64,000 bases of DNA from positions 1 to 64,000 of the forward strand of contig NZ_CP007770.1 in NCBI RefSeq assembly GCF_000816185.1. The letters are read 5' to 3'. Source of the DNA: Campylobacter insulaenigrae NCTC 12927 (GTDB taxonomy: Bacteria; Campylobacterota; Campylobacteria; Campylobacterales; Campylobacteraceae). The notes under the pieces were generated by a model. That model searched no databases, was not told where the DNA came from, and saw only the letters and a list, made by a program, of their open reading frames with translations. Shown here one piece after another: positions 22,923-33,567 of the stretch (position 1 is the stretch's first letter; each line of letters begins with the position of its first letter). A program made the translations under genes and the position numbers.

Positions 22923-23824
22923 CGTATTCTTTCCTCCAAAAATTCATCTTTTATATTTTTTTTAGATTGTATCAAAAATTTTTGACCTTTATATGTAAAT
23001 TCTAAGCTAAAAGAGTGCAAGAGTAATCTTTTAGCACCTGTAATTTGAATTCTTTCTTCTTTATTAATTTTATCATCTAATATTTGTTCTATTTGAGATT
23101 TTTTTAAACCATATAAAGGATCGCCCAAAATTTTATGTTTCACATGAAACAAATGTAGTCTTATTTGGTGTTGTCTTCCTGTGAGAGGTTTGGCTAAAAC
23201 TAAACTAGCATCTAAATTTTCAAAATATTCTAAAGTATAAAATTGTGTTGAAGCCTCTTTGCCATTTTCACAAATATGCATTCTAGTTTTTGATATGTCA
23301 TAATCTTGAGCTAAATCCATTTTTTCATTTACTATAAATTCTTTTTCAGTTTTTCCTTCTACTAATGCAAGATAGCTTTTTTGCACCAATCTTTTTTCAA
23401 ACATAGTTTTTAATTCAATTTGAGAATTTTTATGCTTAGCTACAAGCAAGATGCCACTTGTTTCTTTATCAAGTCTATGAGCCACACAAGCCTTTTTACC
23501 CCATAAATGCCAAATTTCATCACAAAGACTATAAGTGCAATTGCGCCCATTAGGATGAGTGAGTACTCCGCTTGGTTTTTCTATTGCTGCAAAATCTTCA
23601 TTTTCATAAACTATATCCAACCCCTTTGGGTTGTTTTCATATATAATTAATTCTATTATTCCGTCTAAAATTTTATTTTTTTCTTTTACCAAAACTCCAT
23701 TGCAAAAAAGTCGTTTTTTATCAATAAGTTTTTGCGCTTCATGCATAGAAATTTTTAACTCATCCATAAGCAGTCTAAATGCCTTTTTTCCATTGTCTGA
23801 TAGTTTCTTTTTTATATATGCCAT
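22919..23824 (-). CDS. RluA-family pseudouridine synthase
   Basis: 301 residues with an N-terminal S4 domain (KISMHEAQKLIDKKRLFCNG) and the RluA catalytic motif HRLDKETSG with Asp119, then GRQHQIRLHL. This is the RluC/RluD branch acting on 23S rRNA; the exact uridine is not predictable. In C. jejuni a comparable gene (Cj0022c) is divergent from purB, the same arrangement as here. The frameshifted glycosyltransferase is coupled to its 3' end. Confidence 0.88.
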   Translation of the reverse strand: MAYIKKKLSDNGKKAFRLLMDELKISMHEAQKLIDKKRLFCNGVLVKEKNKILDGIIELIIYENNPKGLDIVYENEDFAAIEKPSGVLTHPNGRNCTYSLCDEIWHLWGKKACVAHRLDKETSGILLVAKHKNSQIELKTMFEKRLVQKSYLALVEGKTEKEFIVNEKMDLAQDYDISKTRMHICENGKEASTQFYTLEYFENLDASLVLAKPLTGRQHQIRLHLFHVKHKILGDPLYGLKKSQIEQILDDKINKEERIQITGAKRLLLHSFSLEFTYKGQKFLIQSKKNIKDEFLEERIR

Positions 23825-23903
23825 TTAATAACTTTCTTAGGTAAATTATAATAAAATTTAAGCTATTTTTTCATAAAAAATTATATAAAAAAAGGTCTTG
23901 GTA

Positions 23904-25241
23904 ATGGTTGAAAGATATAGTAGAGAAATCATGGCTAAAAAATGGGATATGCAAGCTAAATATGATGCATGGTTAAAAGTAGAATTAGCCGCGGTTAAAG
24001 CATGGAATAAATTAGGTCTTATAAAAAATGAAGATTGTGAAAAAATTATAAAAAACGCAAAATTTGATATAGCAAGAATAGATGAGATAGAAAAAACTAC
24101 AAAACATGATGTGATAGCATTTTTAACGAGTGTAAGTGAGAGTTTGGGTAAAGAAAGTCGTTTTGTGCATTATGCTATGACAAGTTCTGATTGTATTGAT
24201 ACAGCTGTTGCCTTGCAGATTAAAGATAGTTTGGAATTAATATTACAAGATATAGATCAGCTTTTAGTTGCGATAAAAAATAGAGCTTATGAGCATAAAA
24301 ATACACTAATGGTAGGTAGAAGCCATGGAATTCATGGAGAGCCTATAACTTTTGGTTTAGTTTTAGCTATTTGGTATGATTGTCTTATACACGCAAAGGA
24401 TTTAATTATACACGCAAAAGATGTAATTAGCTATGGGAAAATTAGTGGTGCTATGGGTAATTTTGCTCACGCACCACTTGAATTTGAAGAAGAAATTTGC
24501 AAGAATTTAGGTCTTAAATCAGCTCCAGTTTCAAATCAAGTCATACAAAGAGATCGTTATGCACAAGTAATTTCAGCTTTAGCTATTTTAGCTTCAAGTT
24601 GTGAGCAAATTGCTGTTGCTATTCGTCATTTTCAAAGAACAGAAGTTTATGAAGCAGAAGAATATTTCTCACAAGGTCAAAAAGGAAGCTCAGCTATGCC
24701 TCATAAAAGAAATCCAGTTTTAAGTGAAAACATTACAGGGCTTTGCAGAATGATACGAGCATATGTAACTCCTTCCTTAGAAAATGTTGCTTTATGGCAC
24801 GAAAGAGATATATCTCATTCGAGTGTTGAAAGATTTGTATTACCTGATGCTTTTATAACAACTGATTTTATGTTATCAAGATTATGTGGAGTGATAGAAA
24901 AATTACTTGTGTATCCAGAAAATATGATGAAAAATTTGAATTTAACCGGAGGATTAGTATTTTCTCAAAGAGTGCTACTTGAATTGCCTTTTAAAGGTAT
25001 AAGTCGAGAAGAAGCTTATAAAATAGTTCAAAGAAATGCTATGAAAGTGTGGGGTGATTTGCAAAATGGCAAGCCTGCGCTAAATGAAAAAGGAGAAAGT
25101 TTGTTTTTGATTGCTTTGTTAAATGATGAGGACTTGAAAAAATCTTTAAGTGAGGCAGATATTAGAAACTGCTTTGATTATGGTTATTATACTAAAAATA
25201 TAGATCAAATTTTTGAAAGAACATTTAATAATAGGGGTTAG
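23904..25241 (+). CDS. purB: Adenylosuccinate lyase
   Basis: Cleaves SAICAR and adenylosuccinate in purine synthesis. Start at ATG 23904, eight bases after AAAGG, in preference to an upstream TTG. The 445-residue protein has the superfamily signature GSSAMPHKRNP with the catalytic serine loop, plus TSSDCIDTA and GRSHGIHGEP. It starts the purB-nrdA pair; nrdA follows by 4 bases. Confidence 0.96.
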   Translation: MVERYSREIMAKKWDMQAKYDAWLKVELAAVKAWNKLGLIKNEDCEKIIKNAKFDIARIDEIEKTTKHDVIAFLTSVSESLGKESRFVHYAMTSSDCIDTAVALQIKDSLELILQDIDQLLVAIKNRAYEHKNTLMVGRSHGIHGEPITFGLVLAIWYDCLIHAKDLIIHAKDVISYGKISGAMGNFAHAPLEFEEEICKNLGLKSAPVSNQVIQRDRYAQVISALAILASSCEQIAVAIRHFQRTEVYEAEEYFSQGQKGSSAMPHKRNPVLSENITGLCRMIRAYVTPSLENVALWHERDISHSSVERFVLPDAFITTDFMLSRLCGVIEKLLVYPENMMKNLNLTGGLVFSQRVLLELPFKGISREEAYKIVQRNAMKVWGDLQNGKPALNEKGESLFLIALLNDEDLKKSLSEADIRNCFDYGYYTKNIDQIFERTFNNRG

Positions 25242-25245
25242 TTGT

Positions 25246-27615
25246 ATGAAAGTTTTAAAAAGGAATGGGAGAACTGAAGAACTGGATGTTTCTAAGATAA
25301 AGAAATATACAACCGATGCGGTTGCAGATTTAGATAATGTAAGCCAAAGCGAGCTTGAGGTAGATGCAAAAATACAATTTCGTGATGGTATTAGTACTGA
25401 AGAAATTCAACAAACTCTTATAAAAACAGCAGTAGATAAAATTGATATTGATAGGCCAAATTGGACTTTTGTTGCCGCAAGATTGTTTTTATATGATCTT
25501 TATAAAAAAGTAAGTGGATATAGTGGATATAAACATCTAAGAGATTATTTAGAAAAAGGTGAAAAAGAAGGTAGAATTTTACTTGGATTGAAAGAAAAGT
25601 ATGACTTAGATGATCTAAATTCTTACATAGATCCTAGTAGAGATTTGCAATTTACTTACCTTGGTATTAAAACTCTTTATGATAGGTATTTAATAAAAGA
25701 TTCTAAAGGTATGCCAATTGAACTTCCTCAACATATGTTCATGGCAATAGCTATGTTCTTGGCTCAAAATGAACTAGATTCTCAAACTTGGGCAAAAAAA
25801 TTTTATGATCTTATATCTAAATTTGAAGTAATGTGCGCAACTCCAACTCTTTCAAATGCGAGAACTACTAGGCATCAGCTTAGTTCTTGTTATATAGGAA
25901 GTACTCCTGATAATATAGAAGGGATTTTTGATTCTTATCAAGAAATGGCTCTTTTATCTAAGTTTGGTGGAGGCATTGGATGGGACTGGTCAAAAGTTCG
26001 TGCTATGGGCGGAAGTATTGATGGTCATAAAAATGCAGCCGGAGGGATAATACCTTTTTTAAAGATTACCAATGATATAGCAGTTGCGGTTGATCAATTA
26101 GGAACTAGAAAAGGTGCAATAGCTGTTTATATAGAACCTTGGCATATGGATGTTAATGATTTTTTAGATTTGCGTAAAAATTCAGGGGAAGAAAGAAGAA
26201 GAGCTCATGAGCTTTTCCCTGCTTTGTGGATAAATGATTTGTTTATGAAGCGTGTGCGAGCAAATGATAAATGGACTTTATTTGATCCAGCCGATACAGC
26301 TGATTTGTGTGATTTGTATGGCAAAGAATTTGAAGATAAATATGAAGAATATGAAAAAAATGAAAAGATAATTAAAGAAATTGTCGATGCAAAGGAATTA
26401 TGGAAAAAGATATTGTTAAATTATTTTGAAACAGGTTTGCCATTTTTATGTTTTAAGGATAGTGCAAATAAAACAAATCCAAATTCACATTCAGGAATTA
26501 TAAGAAGTTCTAATCTTTGTACAGAAATTTTTCAAAATACAAACCCAAATTATTATCAAATTCAAGTGACATACGAAGATGGTAATGTTGAAAAATTTGA
26601 TGAGAATGATGAGATTGTAATAGATGGAGGATACAAAAAACCTGCAAAGAAAATATCTACTCTTGATAGTATAAACGGAAAAAAAGTCTATATAGTAGAA
26701 AAATTTAATAATGAAGGCAAAACAGCAGTTTGTAATTTAGCTAGTATAAATTTAAGTAAAATTAACACTAAAGAAGATATTCAGAGGGTTGTGCCAGTAG
26801 CTATTAGAATGCTTGATAATGTAATTGATTTAAATTTTTATCCGCATGCTAAAGTAAAAAATACGAATCTAAAATCTCGTGCTATAGGTCTTGGAGTAAT
26901 GGGTGAAGCACAAATGTTAGCTGAAGAGCAAATTTATTGGGGTTCTAATGAGCATTTTGAAAGAATTGATCGTATAATGGAAATGATTAGTTACGAAGCA
27001 ATCTTGGCAAGTTCAAATTTAGCACTAGAAAAAGGAAAATATCCTGATTTTGAGGGTTCTAATTGGAGTAAAGGGATAGTACCTATAGATGTTGCTAATG
27101 AAAATGCTAAAAAATTGACTATTAGCGATGGTCTTTTCTCTCATAGTGAGTGTGATTGGGAAAAGTTAAGAGAAAAGCTAAGAAGAGATGGTATTCGAAA
27201 TGGCTATTTAATGGCTATAGCGCCCACTTCTTCGATTTCAATTTTAGTAGGAACAACTCAAACAATAGAACCTGTTTATAAAAGAAAATGGTTTGAGCAA
27301 AATTTAAGTGGTATGATACCAACTGTGGTACCAAATTTAAATCTTGATACTTGGAAATATTACATTCCTGCTTACGAGCTTGATCAAAAGATTTTAGTCA
27401 AAGCAGCAGCTATCCGTGGAAAGTGGTTAGATCAAGGACAATCATTAAATATTTTTGTTTCGCTAGATAAAGCAAGTGGTGGATATCTAAATGAAATTTA
27501 TCAATTGGCTTGGGAGCTTGGAGTAAAATCAACTTATTACTTAAGAAGTGAAAGTCCAGATAGTGAAAAAGTAAATGTGGCAGATCGTTCTATAGAGTGC
27601 GAAGGTTGCCAGTAA
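25246..27615 (+). CDS. nrdA: Class Ia ribonucleotide reductase, alpha subunit
   Basis: Makes deoxyribonucleotides with the diiron/tyrosyl partner NrdB, which is not in this window. The 789-residue protein starts at MKVLKRNGRTEEL with an ATP-cone (about 1-90). It continues with the SSCYIG cysteine loop, the active-site segment NLCTEI, MAIAPTSSIS, and the C-terminal redox pair ECEGCQ. ATG 25246 follows AGGGGTT and fits the family start better than an in-frame upstream codon inside purB. Confidence 0.95.
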   Translation: MKVLKRNGRTEELDVSKIKKYTTDAVADLDNVSQSELEVDAKIQFRDGISTEEIQQTLIKTAVDKIDIDRPNWTFVAARLFLYDLYKKVSGYSGYKHLRDYLEKGEKEGRILLGLKEKYDLDDLNSYIDPSRDLQFTYLGIKTLYDRYLIKDSKGMPIELPQHMFMAIAMFLAQNELDSQTWAKKFYDLISKFEVMCATPTLSNARTTRHQLSSCYIGSTPDNIEGIFDSYQEMALLSKFGGGIGWDWSKVRAMGGSIDGHKNAAGGIIPFLKITNDIAVAVDQLGTRKGAIAVYIEPWHMDVNDFLDLRKNSGEERRRAHELFPALWINDLFMKRVRANDKWTLFDPADTADLCDLYGKEFEDKYEEYEKNEKIIKEIVDAKELWKKILLNYFETGLPFLCFKDSANKTNPNSHSGIIRSSNLCTEIFQNTNPNYYQIQVTYEDGNVEKFDENDEIVIDGGYKKPAKKISTLDSINGKKVYIVEKFNNEGKTAVCNLASINLSKINTKEDIQRVVPVAIRMLDNVIDLNFYPHAKVKNTNLKSRAIGLGVMGEAQMLAEEQIYWGSNEHFERIDRIMEMISYEAILASSNLALEKGKYPDFEGSNWSKGIVPIDVANENAKKLTISDGLFSHSECDWEKLREKLRRDGIRNGYLMAIAPTSSISILVGTTQTIEPVYKRKWFEQNLSGMIPTVVPNLNLDTWKYYIPAYELDQKILVKAAAIRGKWLDQGQSLNIFVSLDKASGGYLNEIYQLAWELGVKSTYYLRSESPDSEKVNVADRSIECEGCQ

Positions 27616-27630
27616 TATTGGAGATATATT

Positions 27631-29616
27631 ATGCATAATAAACAATCATTACCAGAACTTACATTTAGAGGCATTGTATTAGGGAGTATTTTGACCATTA
27701 TTTTTACTGCTTCTAATGTATATTTAGGTCTTAAAGTAGGACTTACCTTTTCTACTTCTATACCAGCTGTAGTTATTGCTATGGCTGTTTTGAAATTTTT
27801 TAAAGATTCGAATATTCTAGAGAATAATATGGTTCAAACTCAAGTATCAGCTGCAGGGACGCTTTCATCGGTAATTTTTGTAATCCCAGGGCTTTTTATA
27901 TGTGGATATTGGGTAGAATTTCCTTTATGGTTAACTTTTATGCTTTGTCTTTGTGGTGGAGGTTTAGGTGTGCTCTTTACCATACCTTTAAGAAAGGCGA
28001 TGGTTGTTGAAAGCAAACTAGCATATCCTGAAGGTAGGGCAGCAGCTGAAATTTTAAAAGTTGCTAATAAAGATCAAGCTGATAAAAAAGGTCGCAATGG
28101 ATTAAAAGAAATTGCTTTGGGTGCTGTTTTAGCTTCTATTGTAAGTTTATTTTCAAGTGGGTTTAAGCTTATTGCTAGTGAAAGTAGTTTTGCTTTTATA
28201 TGGAAAAAAATGGCATTTGGATTTTCTACGGGCTATTCTGTGGCATTATTGGGTGCAGGTTATTTAGTTGGTATGGCTGGTGGAGTGGCTTTATTTTGTG
28301 GAATGGTACTAGCTTGGATGATTTTTGTACCCTATTTTTCAATGAAAGAGAGCTTTGATGCTAGTTTAAGTGCTTTAGATATAGCAAATCAAGTTTGGGT
28401 TCAAAAAGTACGTTTAATAGGTACTGGAACTATAGCAGTAGCTGCTTTATGGACTTTGATTGAGCTTTCAAAGCCAGTATATGATGGTATGAAAAATATG
28501 CTTAGAAAAACTTCGCTTAGTTTTTCACAAGATCCCAAAGATACAGATTTATCCTTAAGGACAATAATAGGATTATTTATATTAATGAGTATAGGGTTAT
28601 TTGTATCTTTTTTTACTTTTGTATCTGACTCTAATTTAATTTCTGCACATCAAATTATTTTTGCTTTAGTAGGAACCCTAATAGCTATTTTTATAGGGTT
28701 TTTTGTAGCTTCAGCTTGTGGTTATATGGCTGGTTTAGTTGGTTCATCATCATCTCCAATTTCAGGAATAGGACTTATAGGCATTATGGTGTCTTCTTTA
28801 ATAATTCTATTAATAGGATATAAAATAGATTTATTTAGCAATCCTTTGACGGCTAAATTTGCGGTTGCTTTTGCAATTTTTACAACTAGTGTGATTTTAG
28901 CGACTGCAGCTATTTCAAATGATAATCTTCAAGATCTTAAGACTGGATATTTAGTAGGAGCAACTCCTTGGAAGCAACAAATTGCTTTAATTATAGGATG
29001 TGTTTTTGGAGCTTTAGCTATAGCTCCAGTTTTAAATTTATTATATCAAGCTTACGGATTTGTCGGTGCCATGCCAAGAGCAGGAATGAATGTTGATAAT
29101 GCTTTGGCCGCTCCTCAGGCAAATTTAATGAGTACCATAGCTCAAGGAATTTTTAATGCAAATATCGAATGGAACTATATATTAATAGGAGCTTTTGTTG
29201 GAGTTTGTATTGTTATTACAGATCGTATATTTAGAATGAAAAATTTATCTTTACCTCCTCTAGCTGTTGGTATAGGTATATATTTACCTCCTGATGTAAA
29301 TACACCTTTATTTATAGGTGGATTGATGGCTTATTTAATTAAAAAGCGTCTTGAGAAAAAGTATCATAAGAATATGCACCAAAAAGAATTAACACAAGAA
29401 CGGGAGCAAAGAGGAGTCTTGTTTGCTTCAGGTTTGATAGTAGGAGAAAGTATTTTTGGAGTATTAATAGCAGGATTAACCGTGCTTTCTATTAGTAGAG
29501 GTGGAGCTGAAGACCCGCTTGCTATTACAAGTTCCTTCAAAGATGATGGAAGTATTGGTTTAATAGTATTTATAGCTGTGATGTTAATTTTTATAAGAAG
29601 AGTGCTTAAAAAATGA
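27631..29616 (+). CDS. OPT-family oligopeptide transporter
   Basis: 661-residue inner-membrane protein with about 14 hydrophobic spans, matching the oligopeptide transporter (OPT) family: an opening [17 protein letters not shown], the [14 protein letters not shown] loop, and [16 protein letters not shown]. These carriers are thought to move peptides or metal chelates by proton symport; the substrate here is unknown. It sits 15 bases after nrdA and overlaps uppP by 4 bases, as in the C. jejuni Cj0204-Cj0205 pair. Confidence 0.87.
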   Translation: MHNKQSLPELTFRGIVLGSILTIIFTASNVYLGLKVGLTFSTSIPAVVIAMAVLKFFKDSNILENNMVQTQVSAAGTLSSVIFVIPGLFICGYWVEFPLWLTFMLCLCGGGLGVLFTIPLRKAMVVESKLAYPEGRAAAEILKVANKDQADKKGRNGLKEIALGAVLASIVSLFSSGFKLIASESSFAFIWKKMAFGFSTGYSVALLGAGYLVGMAGGVALFCGMVLAWMIFVPYFSMKESFDASLSALDIANQVWVQKVRLIGTGTIAVAALWTLIELSKPVYDGMKNMLRKTSLSFSQDPKDTDLSLRTIIGLFILMSIGLFVSFFTFVSDSNLISAHQIIFALVGTLIAIFIGFFVASACGYMAGLVGSSSSPISGIGLIGIMVSSLIILLIGYKIDLFSNPLTAKFAVAFAIFTTSVILATAAISNDNLQDLKTGYLVGATPWKQQIALIIGCVFGALAIAPVLNLLYQAYGFVGAMPRAGMNVDNALAAPQANLMSTIAQGIFNANIEWNYILIGAFVGVCIVITDRIFRMKNLSLPPLAVGIGIYLPPDVNTPLFIGGLMAYLIKKRLEKKYHKNMHQKELTQEREQRGVLFASGLIVGESIFGVLIAGLTVLSISRGGAEDPLAITSSFKDDGSIGLIVFIAVMLIFIRRVLKK

Positions 29617-30419
29617 ATATAGAATATTATTATGCTTTGATTTTAGGAATTATAGAAGGGCTGACTGAATTTTTGCCAGTTTCTTCCACTGGTCATATGA
29701 TTTTAGGCGCAGAAATTTTACGCTTGGAGATTAATGATTTTTGGAGAAGTTTTTTTATTGTTATTCAATTAGGATCAATTTTAGCTGTGGTTTTTATTTT
29801 TAAAGATAAATTAACTCGTAAGATTGATATATGGTTAAAACTTGCTGTGGGATTTTTACCTGCAGGCGGAGTTGGTTTTATAGCATATAAATTTTTAAAA
29901 GAACTATTTAATGGATATACTGTAGCAACTATGCTTATTTTAGGAGGTATTGTTTTTATTATTGTAGAGTTAAAACACAGAAAAAAAGATTACAATATAC
30001 ACTCTTTAGATGAAGTGAGTTACAAACAGGCATTTTTAATAGGATTAACTCAAGCCCTTGCTATAATACCAGGCACTTCAAGAAGTGGTGCTAGTATTAT
30101 AGGTGGATTATTGCTTGGTCTTGACCGAAAAGTTGCTTCTGAATTTTCATTTTTATTAGCAATTCCAACCATGATAGTTGCGACTTGTTATAGTATATAC
30201 AAAGAGCCAGAAATTTTAAGTAATATAAATAATTTCATACCTATAGCTATAGGCTTTATAACAGCTTTTATAGTTGCTTTTGTGGTAATTAAGATATTTT
30301 TGAAACTCATTAGTAAAATTGATTTTATACCATTTGGAATTTATAGAATTATTTTAGGATTTATATTTTTATGGCTTTTTACAAGCGGTATGCTTGATAT
30401 AACTAAAACTAGTATTTGA
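29613..30419 (+). CDS. uppP: Undecaprenyl-diphosphatase
   Basis: Membrane phosphatase (BacA family) that recycles the lipid carrier of peptidoglycan synthesis and gives bacitracin resistance. The 268 residues include the two catalytic motifs [15 protein letters not shown] near the N-terminus and [13 protein letters not shown] in the middle, plus about eight spans. It is coupled to the OPT transporter by a 4-base overlap. A 104-base AT-rich spacer separates it from thrS. Confidence 0.95.
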   Translation: MNIEYYYALILGIIEGLTEFLPVSSTGHMILGAEILRLEINDFWRSFFIVIQLGSILAVVFIFKDKLTRKIDIWLKLAVGFLPAGGVGFIAYKFLKELFNGYTVATMLILGGIVFIIVELKHRKKDYNIHSLDEVSYKQAFLIGLTQALAIIPGTSRSGASIIGGLLLGLDRKVASEFSFLLAIPTMIVATCYSIYKEPEILSNINNFIPIAIGFITAFIVAFVVIKIFLKLISKIDFIPFGIYRIILGFIFLWLFTSGMLDITKTSI

Positions 30420-30523
30420 TGTGATAAAATATAAACTTTTAAAAAAAATTAAGTTTTCATAGCTAAAATTATTTTTAAATTTTAAGTTAATCTTATGAAA
30501 TTAAATAGACGATAAAGGTAAAA

Positions 30524-32332
30524 ATGGTAAAAGATATCATAGCATATATAGACAATGAAGTTTTGATAGATACTCAAAGCTGTAATAATACAAATCTAAC
30601 CCCAGTATTTTTTGATAATTCTAAAGAAAGTTTAGAAGTAATTCGTCATTCTTGTGCACACTTAATGGCCCAGGCTATTAAGAGTTTATATCCTGAAGCT
30701 AAATTTTTTGTTGGTCCTGTAATAGAAGATGGTTTTTATTATGATTTTAGAGTAGATAGTAAAATTTCAGATGAAGATCTAGTAAAGATCGAAAAAAAAA
30801 TGAAAGAATTAGCAGATTCAAAACTAGATATAACAAAATATGAATTAACAAAACAAGAAGTAAAAGAAAAATTTATTCACGATGATTTAAAACAAGAAGT
30901 ATTACTAAGAATTCCTGATGGCATGGTAAGTATATATAAGCAAGGTGATTTTGAAGATTTATGTAGAGGTCCTCATGTGCCAAATACAAAATATTTAAGG
31001 TATTTTAAATTAACTCGTGTAGCTGGAGCTTATTTAGGTGGTGATGAAAAAAGAGAAATGCTTACGAGAATTTATGGGATCGCTTTTGCAGATAAAGAAA
31101 ATTTAAATGAGTATTTACGAATTATAGAAGAAGCTAAGAAAAGAGATCATAGAAAACTTGGCAATGAAATGAAACTTTTTACTTTTGATGATGAGATAGG
31201 TGGAGGACTTCCTATATGGCTTAGTAATGGTGCAAAATTAAGATCTAAGCTAGAGCATTTATTATATAAGGCTCATAGATTAAGAGGATATGAACCTGTT
31301 AGAGGTCCTGAACTTTTAAAGGCTGATGCTTGGAAAATTAGCGGACATTATACAAACTATAAAGAAAATATGTATTTTACGCAAATTGATGAACAAGAAT
31401 ATGGCATTAAGCCTATGAACTGCGTAGGACATATTAAAATTTATCAAAACGATATAAGAAGTTATCGTGATTTACCTTTGAAATTTTTTGAGTATGGCGT
31501 GGTACATAGACATGAAAAAAGTGGAGTTTTGCACGGACTTTTTAGAGTGAGAGAATTTACTCAAGATGATGCTCATATTTTTTGTATGCCTAGTCAAATC
31601 AAAGAACAGGTTTTAGAAATTTTGAGCTTTGTTGATACTTTAATGAAAGCTTTTGAATTTGATTATGAAATGGAAATTTCAACTCGTCCTGCAAAAGCTA
31701 TAGGTGATGATGAAATTTGGGATATAGCCACTAAAGCTTTAAAAGAAGCTTTAGATGAACAGGGATTAAAATATGGTATTGATGAGGGCGGTGGAGCTTT
31801 TTATGGTCCAAAGATAGATATTAAGATTACAGATGCATTAAAAAGAAAATGGCAGTGTGGAACTATACAAGTAGATTTTAATTTGCCAAGTCGTTTTAAA
31901 CTTGAATACACTGATGCAGATAATGAGAAAAAACAACCTGTGATGTTGCACCGTGCGATTTTAGGTTCTTTTGAAAGATTTATAGGAATTTTAATAGAAC
32001 ATTGTGGTGGAGAATTACCATTTTTCATTGCTCCAACTCAAGTTGCTATTGTGCCAATTTCTCAAAATCATTTTGATTATGCAAAAGAAATCTCTAAAAT
32101 ACTTTTGGAATTGGGTGTTGATAGCGAGATATATCATAAGAATGAAAGCTTAAATAAGAAAATTCGTTCAGCTGAAAAAGCTCATGTGCCTATGATACTT
32201 GTTTTAGGAGACGAAGAGCTTGCAAATAAAACTATAGCTTTAAGAGATAGAAGAGCAAAAGAGCAAAAAATATTAAAATTAGATGAATTTATAACCTTGA
32301 TAAAGGAGAAATTAAGTGAGGTACGCTTTTGA
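30524..32332 (+). CDS. thrS: Threonyl-tRNA synthetase (lacking TGS domain)
   Basis: Charges tRNA-Thr. The 602 residues contain the editing domain ([12 protein letters not shown], with the HxxxH zinc-type motif), class II motif 2 ([20 protein letters not shown]), the zinc cysteine in MNCVGH and an anticodon-binding C-terminus. The N-terminal stretch before the editing domain is only about 40 residues, so the TGS domain of E. coli-type enzymes is missing or vestigial. Start ATG follows AAAGGTAAAA. infC begins inside the stop region. Confidence 0.96.
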   Translation: MVKDIIAYIDNEVLIDTQSCNNTNLTPVFFDNSKESLEVIRHSCAHLMAQAIKSLYPEAKFFVGPVIEDGFYYDFRVDSKISDEDLVKIEKKMKELADSKLDITKYELTKQEVKEKFIHDDLKQEVLLRIPDGMVSIYKQGDFEDLCRGPHVPNTKYLRYFKLTRVAGAYLGGDEKREMLTRIYGIAFADKENLNEYLRIIEEAKKRDHRKLGNEMKLFTFDDEIGGGLPIWLSNGAKLRSKLEHLLYKAHRLRGYEPVRGPELLKADAWKISGHYTNYKENMYFTQIDEQEYGIKPMNCVGHIKIYQNDIRSYRDLPLKFFEYGVVHRHEKSGVLHGLFRVREFTQDDAHIFCMPSQIKEQVLEILSFVDTLMKAFEFDYEMEISTRPAKAIGDDEIWDIATKALKEALDEQGLKYGIDEGGGAFYGPKIDIKITDALKRKWQCGTIQVDFNLPSRFKLEYTDADNEKKQPVMLHRAILGSFERFIGILIEHCGGELPFFIAPTQVAIVPISQNHFDYAKEISKILLELGVDSEIYHKNESLNKKIRSAEKAHVPMILVLGDEELANKTIALRDRRAKEQKILKLDEFITLIKEKLSEVRF

Positions 32333-32850
32333 GTAAAGATAAAGAAGTTTTGCTAAATGATGAAATTCAAGCAGATGAGATTAGATGTATAGGTGATGAT
32401 GGTAAGGTTTATGGTATTATTAGCTCAGATGAGGCTTTAGATATTGCTAATAGGCTTGGACTTGATTTGGTAATGATAGCAGCAGATGCTAAACCACCTG
32501 TATGTAAGATAATGGATTATGGAAAATTTCGTTATCAACAAGAAAAGAAACAAAAAGAAGCAAAGAAAAAACAAAAAGTTATTGATATTAAAGAAATTAA
32601 ACTTTCTGTTAAAATCGCTCAAAATGATATTAATTACAAAGTCAAACACGCTAGTGAGTTTTTAGAACAAGGAAAACATGTTAAATTTAGAGTATTTTTA
32701 AAAGGTCGTGAGATGGGCTCTCCTGAAGCTGGAGTAGCCTTACTTGAAAAAATATGGCAGATGATAGAAGACATTGCAGATCAAGATAAAGAACCTTTGC
32801 TTGAAGGACGTTATGTAAATATGCTGGTAACTCCTAAAAAGAAAAAGTAA
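32329..32850 (+). CDS. infC: Translation initiation factor IF-3
   Basis: Binds 30S and enforces correct start-codon selection. The 173-residue protein has the N-domain ([19 protein letters not shown]), a Lys-rich linker and the C-domain ([22 protein letters not shown]). The start is a non-ATG TTG overlapping the thrS stop within TTTTGA. Unusual start codons are typical of infC because IF-3 represses its own translation through them. In most bacteria rpmI and rplT follow directly; here a restriction-modification pair is interposed. Confidence 0.95.
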   Translation: MSKDKEVLLNDEIQADEIRCIGDDGKVYGIISSDEALDIANRLGLDLVMIAADAKPPVCKIMDYGKFRYQQEKKQKEAKKKQKVIDIKEIKLSVKIAQNDINYKVKHASEFLEQGKHVKFRVFLKGREMGSPEAGVALLEKIWQMIEDIADQDKEPLLEGRYVNMLVTPKKKK

Positions 32851-32853
32851 GTT

Positions 32854-33567
32854 ATGCCAAGAGAAGCTTTAAGAAATAGTCTGAGTCAACATAAGCCGAA
32901 AAATACTTATTCAAAAAATGATGACTTGAATATAGATGAAGCTATGAGACAAACTAAATCGTATTTAGAAAATAGATTTGGAAATATTGATAATTTTTCC
33001 AAAGATCGGTATTATCTTACTATAGAAAATAAACTTGATATTTCCTTTATGATTGATAGCATAAAGGAAACAAATATTCGTGCTCAGTTTGATATGGAAT
33101 ATGAAAATAATTTTATAAAACCTGATGGAGGGGTCCTATTTTTGAATAATACTTCAGGGTATAAAAAAGTATTGTTAATTGCCGAAGCAAAGCGACAAGG
33201 GACAAATGATATTAGACTACAAGAAGGAAAAAACAAACAGGCTACAGGGAATGCGATAGAGAGACTAGGAAAAAATTTAACAGGTATCAAGGCCATGTTA
33301 AATCATGAAAAAATAACCCCTTTTGTGTGTTTTGGATGGGGTTGCGATTTTGCTTCAGAGCAAAAGAGTGTATTAGCAAAATTAAATGTATTGAATGAGT
33401 TTTATTATTTGAATAAAACTTATATTTTTAAAGCCGATGGCAATAGTGATCATAATTATTTCTCTCCCGTTAGTATGTATTTTAGAGAAGAAAAGTGGGA
33501 AGTTGGTGAAATGTTTGAAATTATGAAAGAGATAGCTGAGACATCTTTGAGGTATTATATTTTTTAA
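32854..33567 (+). CDS. EcoRI-like type II restriction endonuclease
   Basis: 237-residue PD-(D/E)XK nuclease clearly homologous to EcoRI by eye. It has PDGG with Asp91, AEAKRQG with Glu111 and Lys113 (the same residue numbers as the EcoRI catalytic triad), then GNAIERLGKN, matching the EcoRI recognition segment GNAIERSHKN, and a C-terminal MFEIMKEIAETSLRYY similar to EcoRI's MFEIMFDISTTSLRV. It is about 40 residues shorter than EcoRI (277). GAATTC is the expected target by homology. It starts 3 bases after infC and overlaps the methyltransferase by one base (TAATG). Confidence 0.9.
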   Translation: MPREALRNSLSQHKPKNTYSKNDDLNIDEAMRQTKSYLENRFGNIDNFSKDRYYLTIENKLDISFMIDSIKETNIRAQFDMEYENNFIKPDGGVLFLNNTSGYKKVLLIAEAKRQGTNDIRLQEGKNKQATGNAIERLGKNLTGIKAMLNHEKITPFVCFGWGCDFASEQKSVLAKLNVLNEFYYLNKTYIFKADGNSDHNYFSPVSMYFREEKWEVGEMFEIMKEIAETSLRYYIF

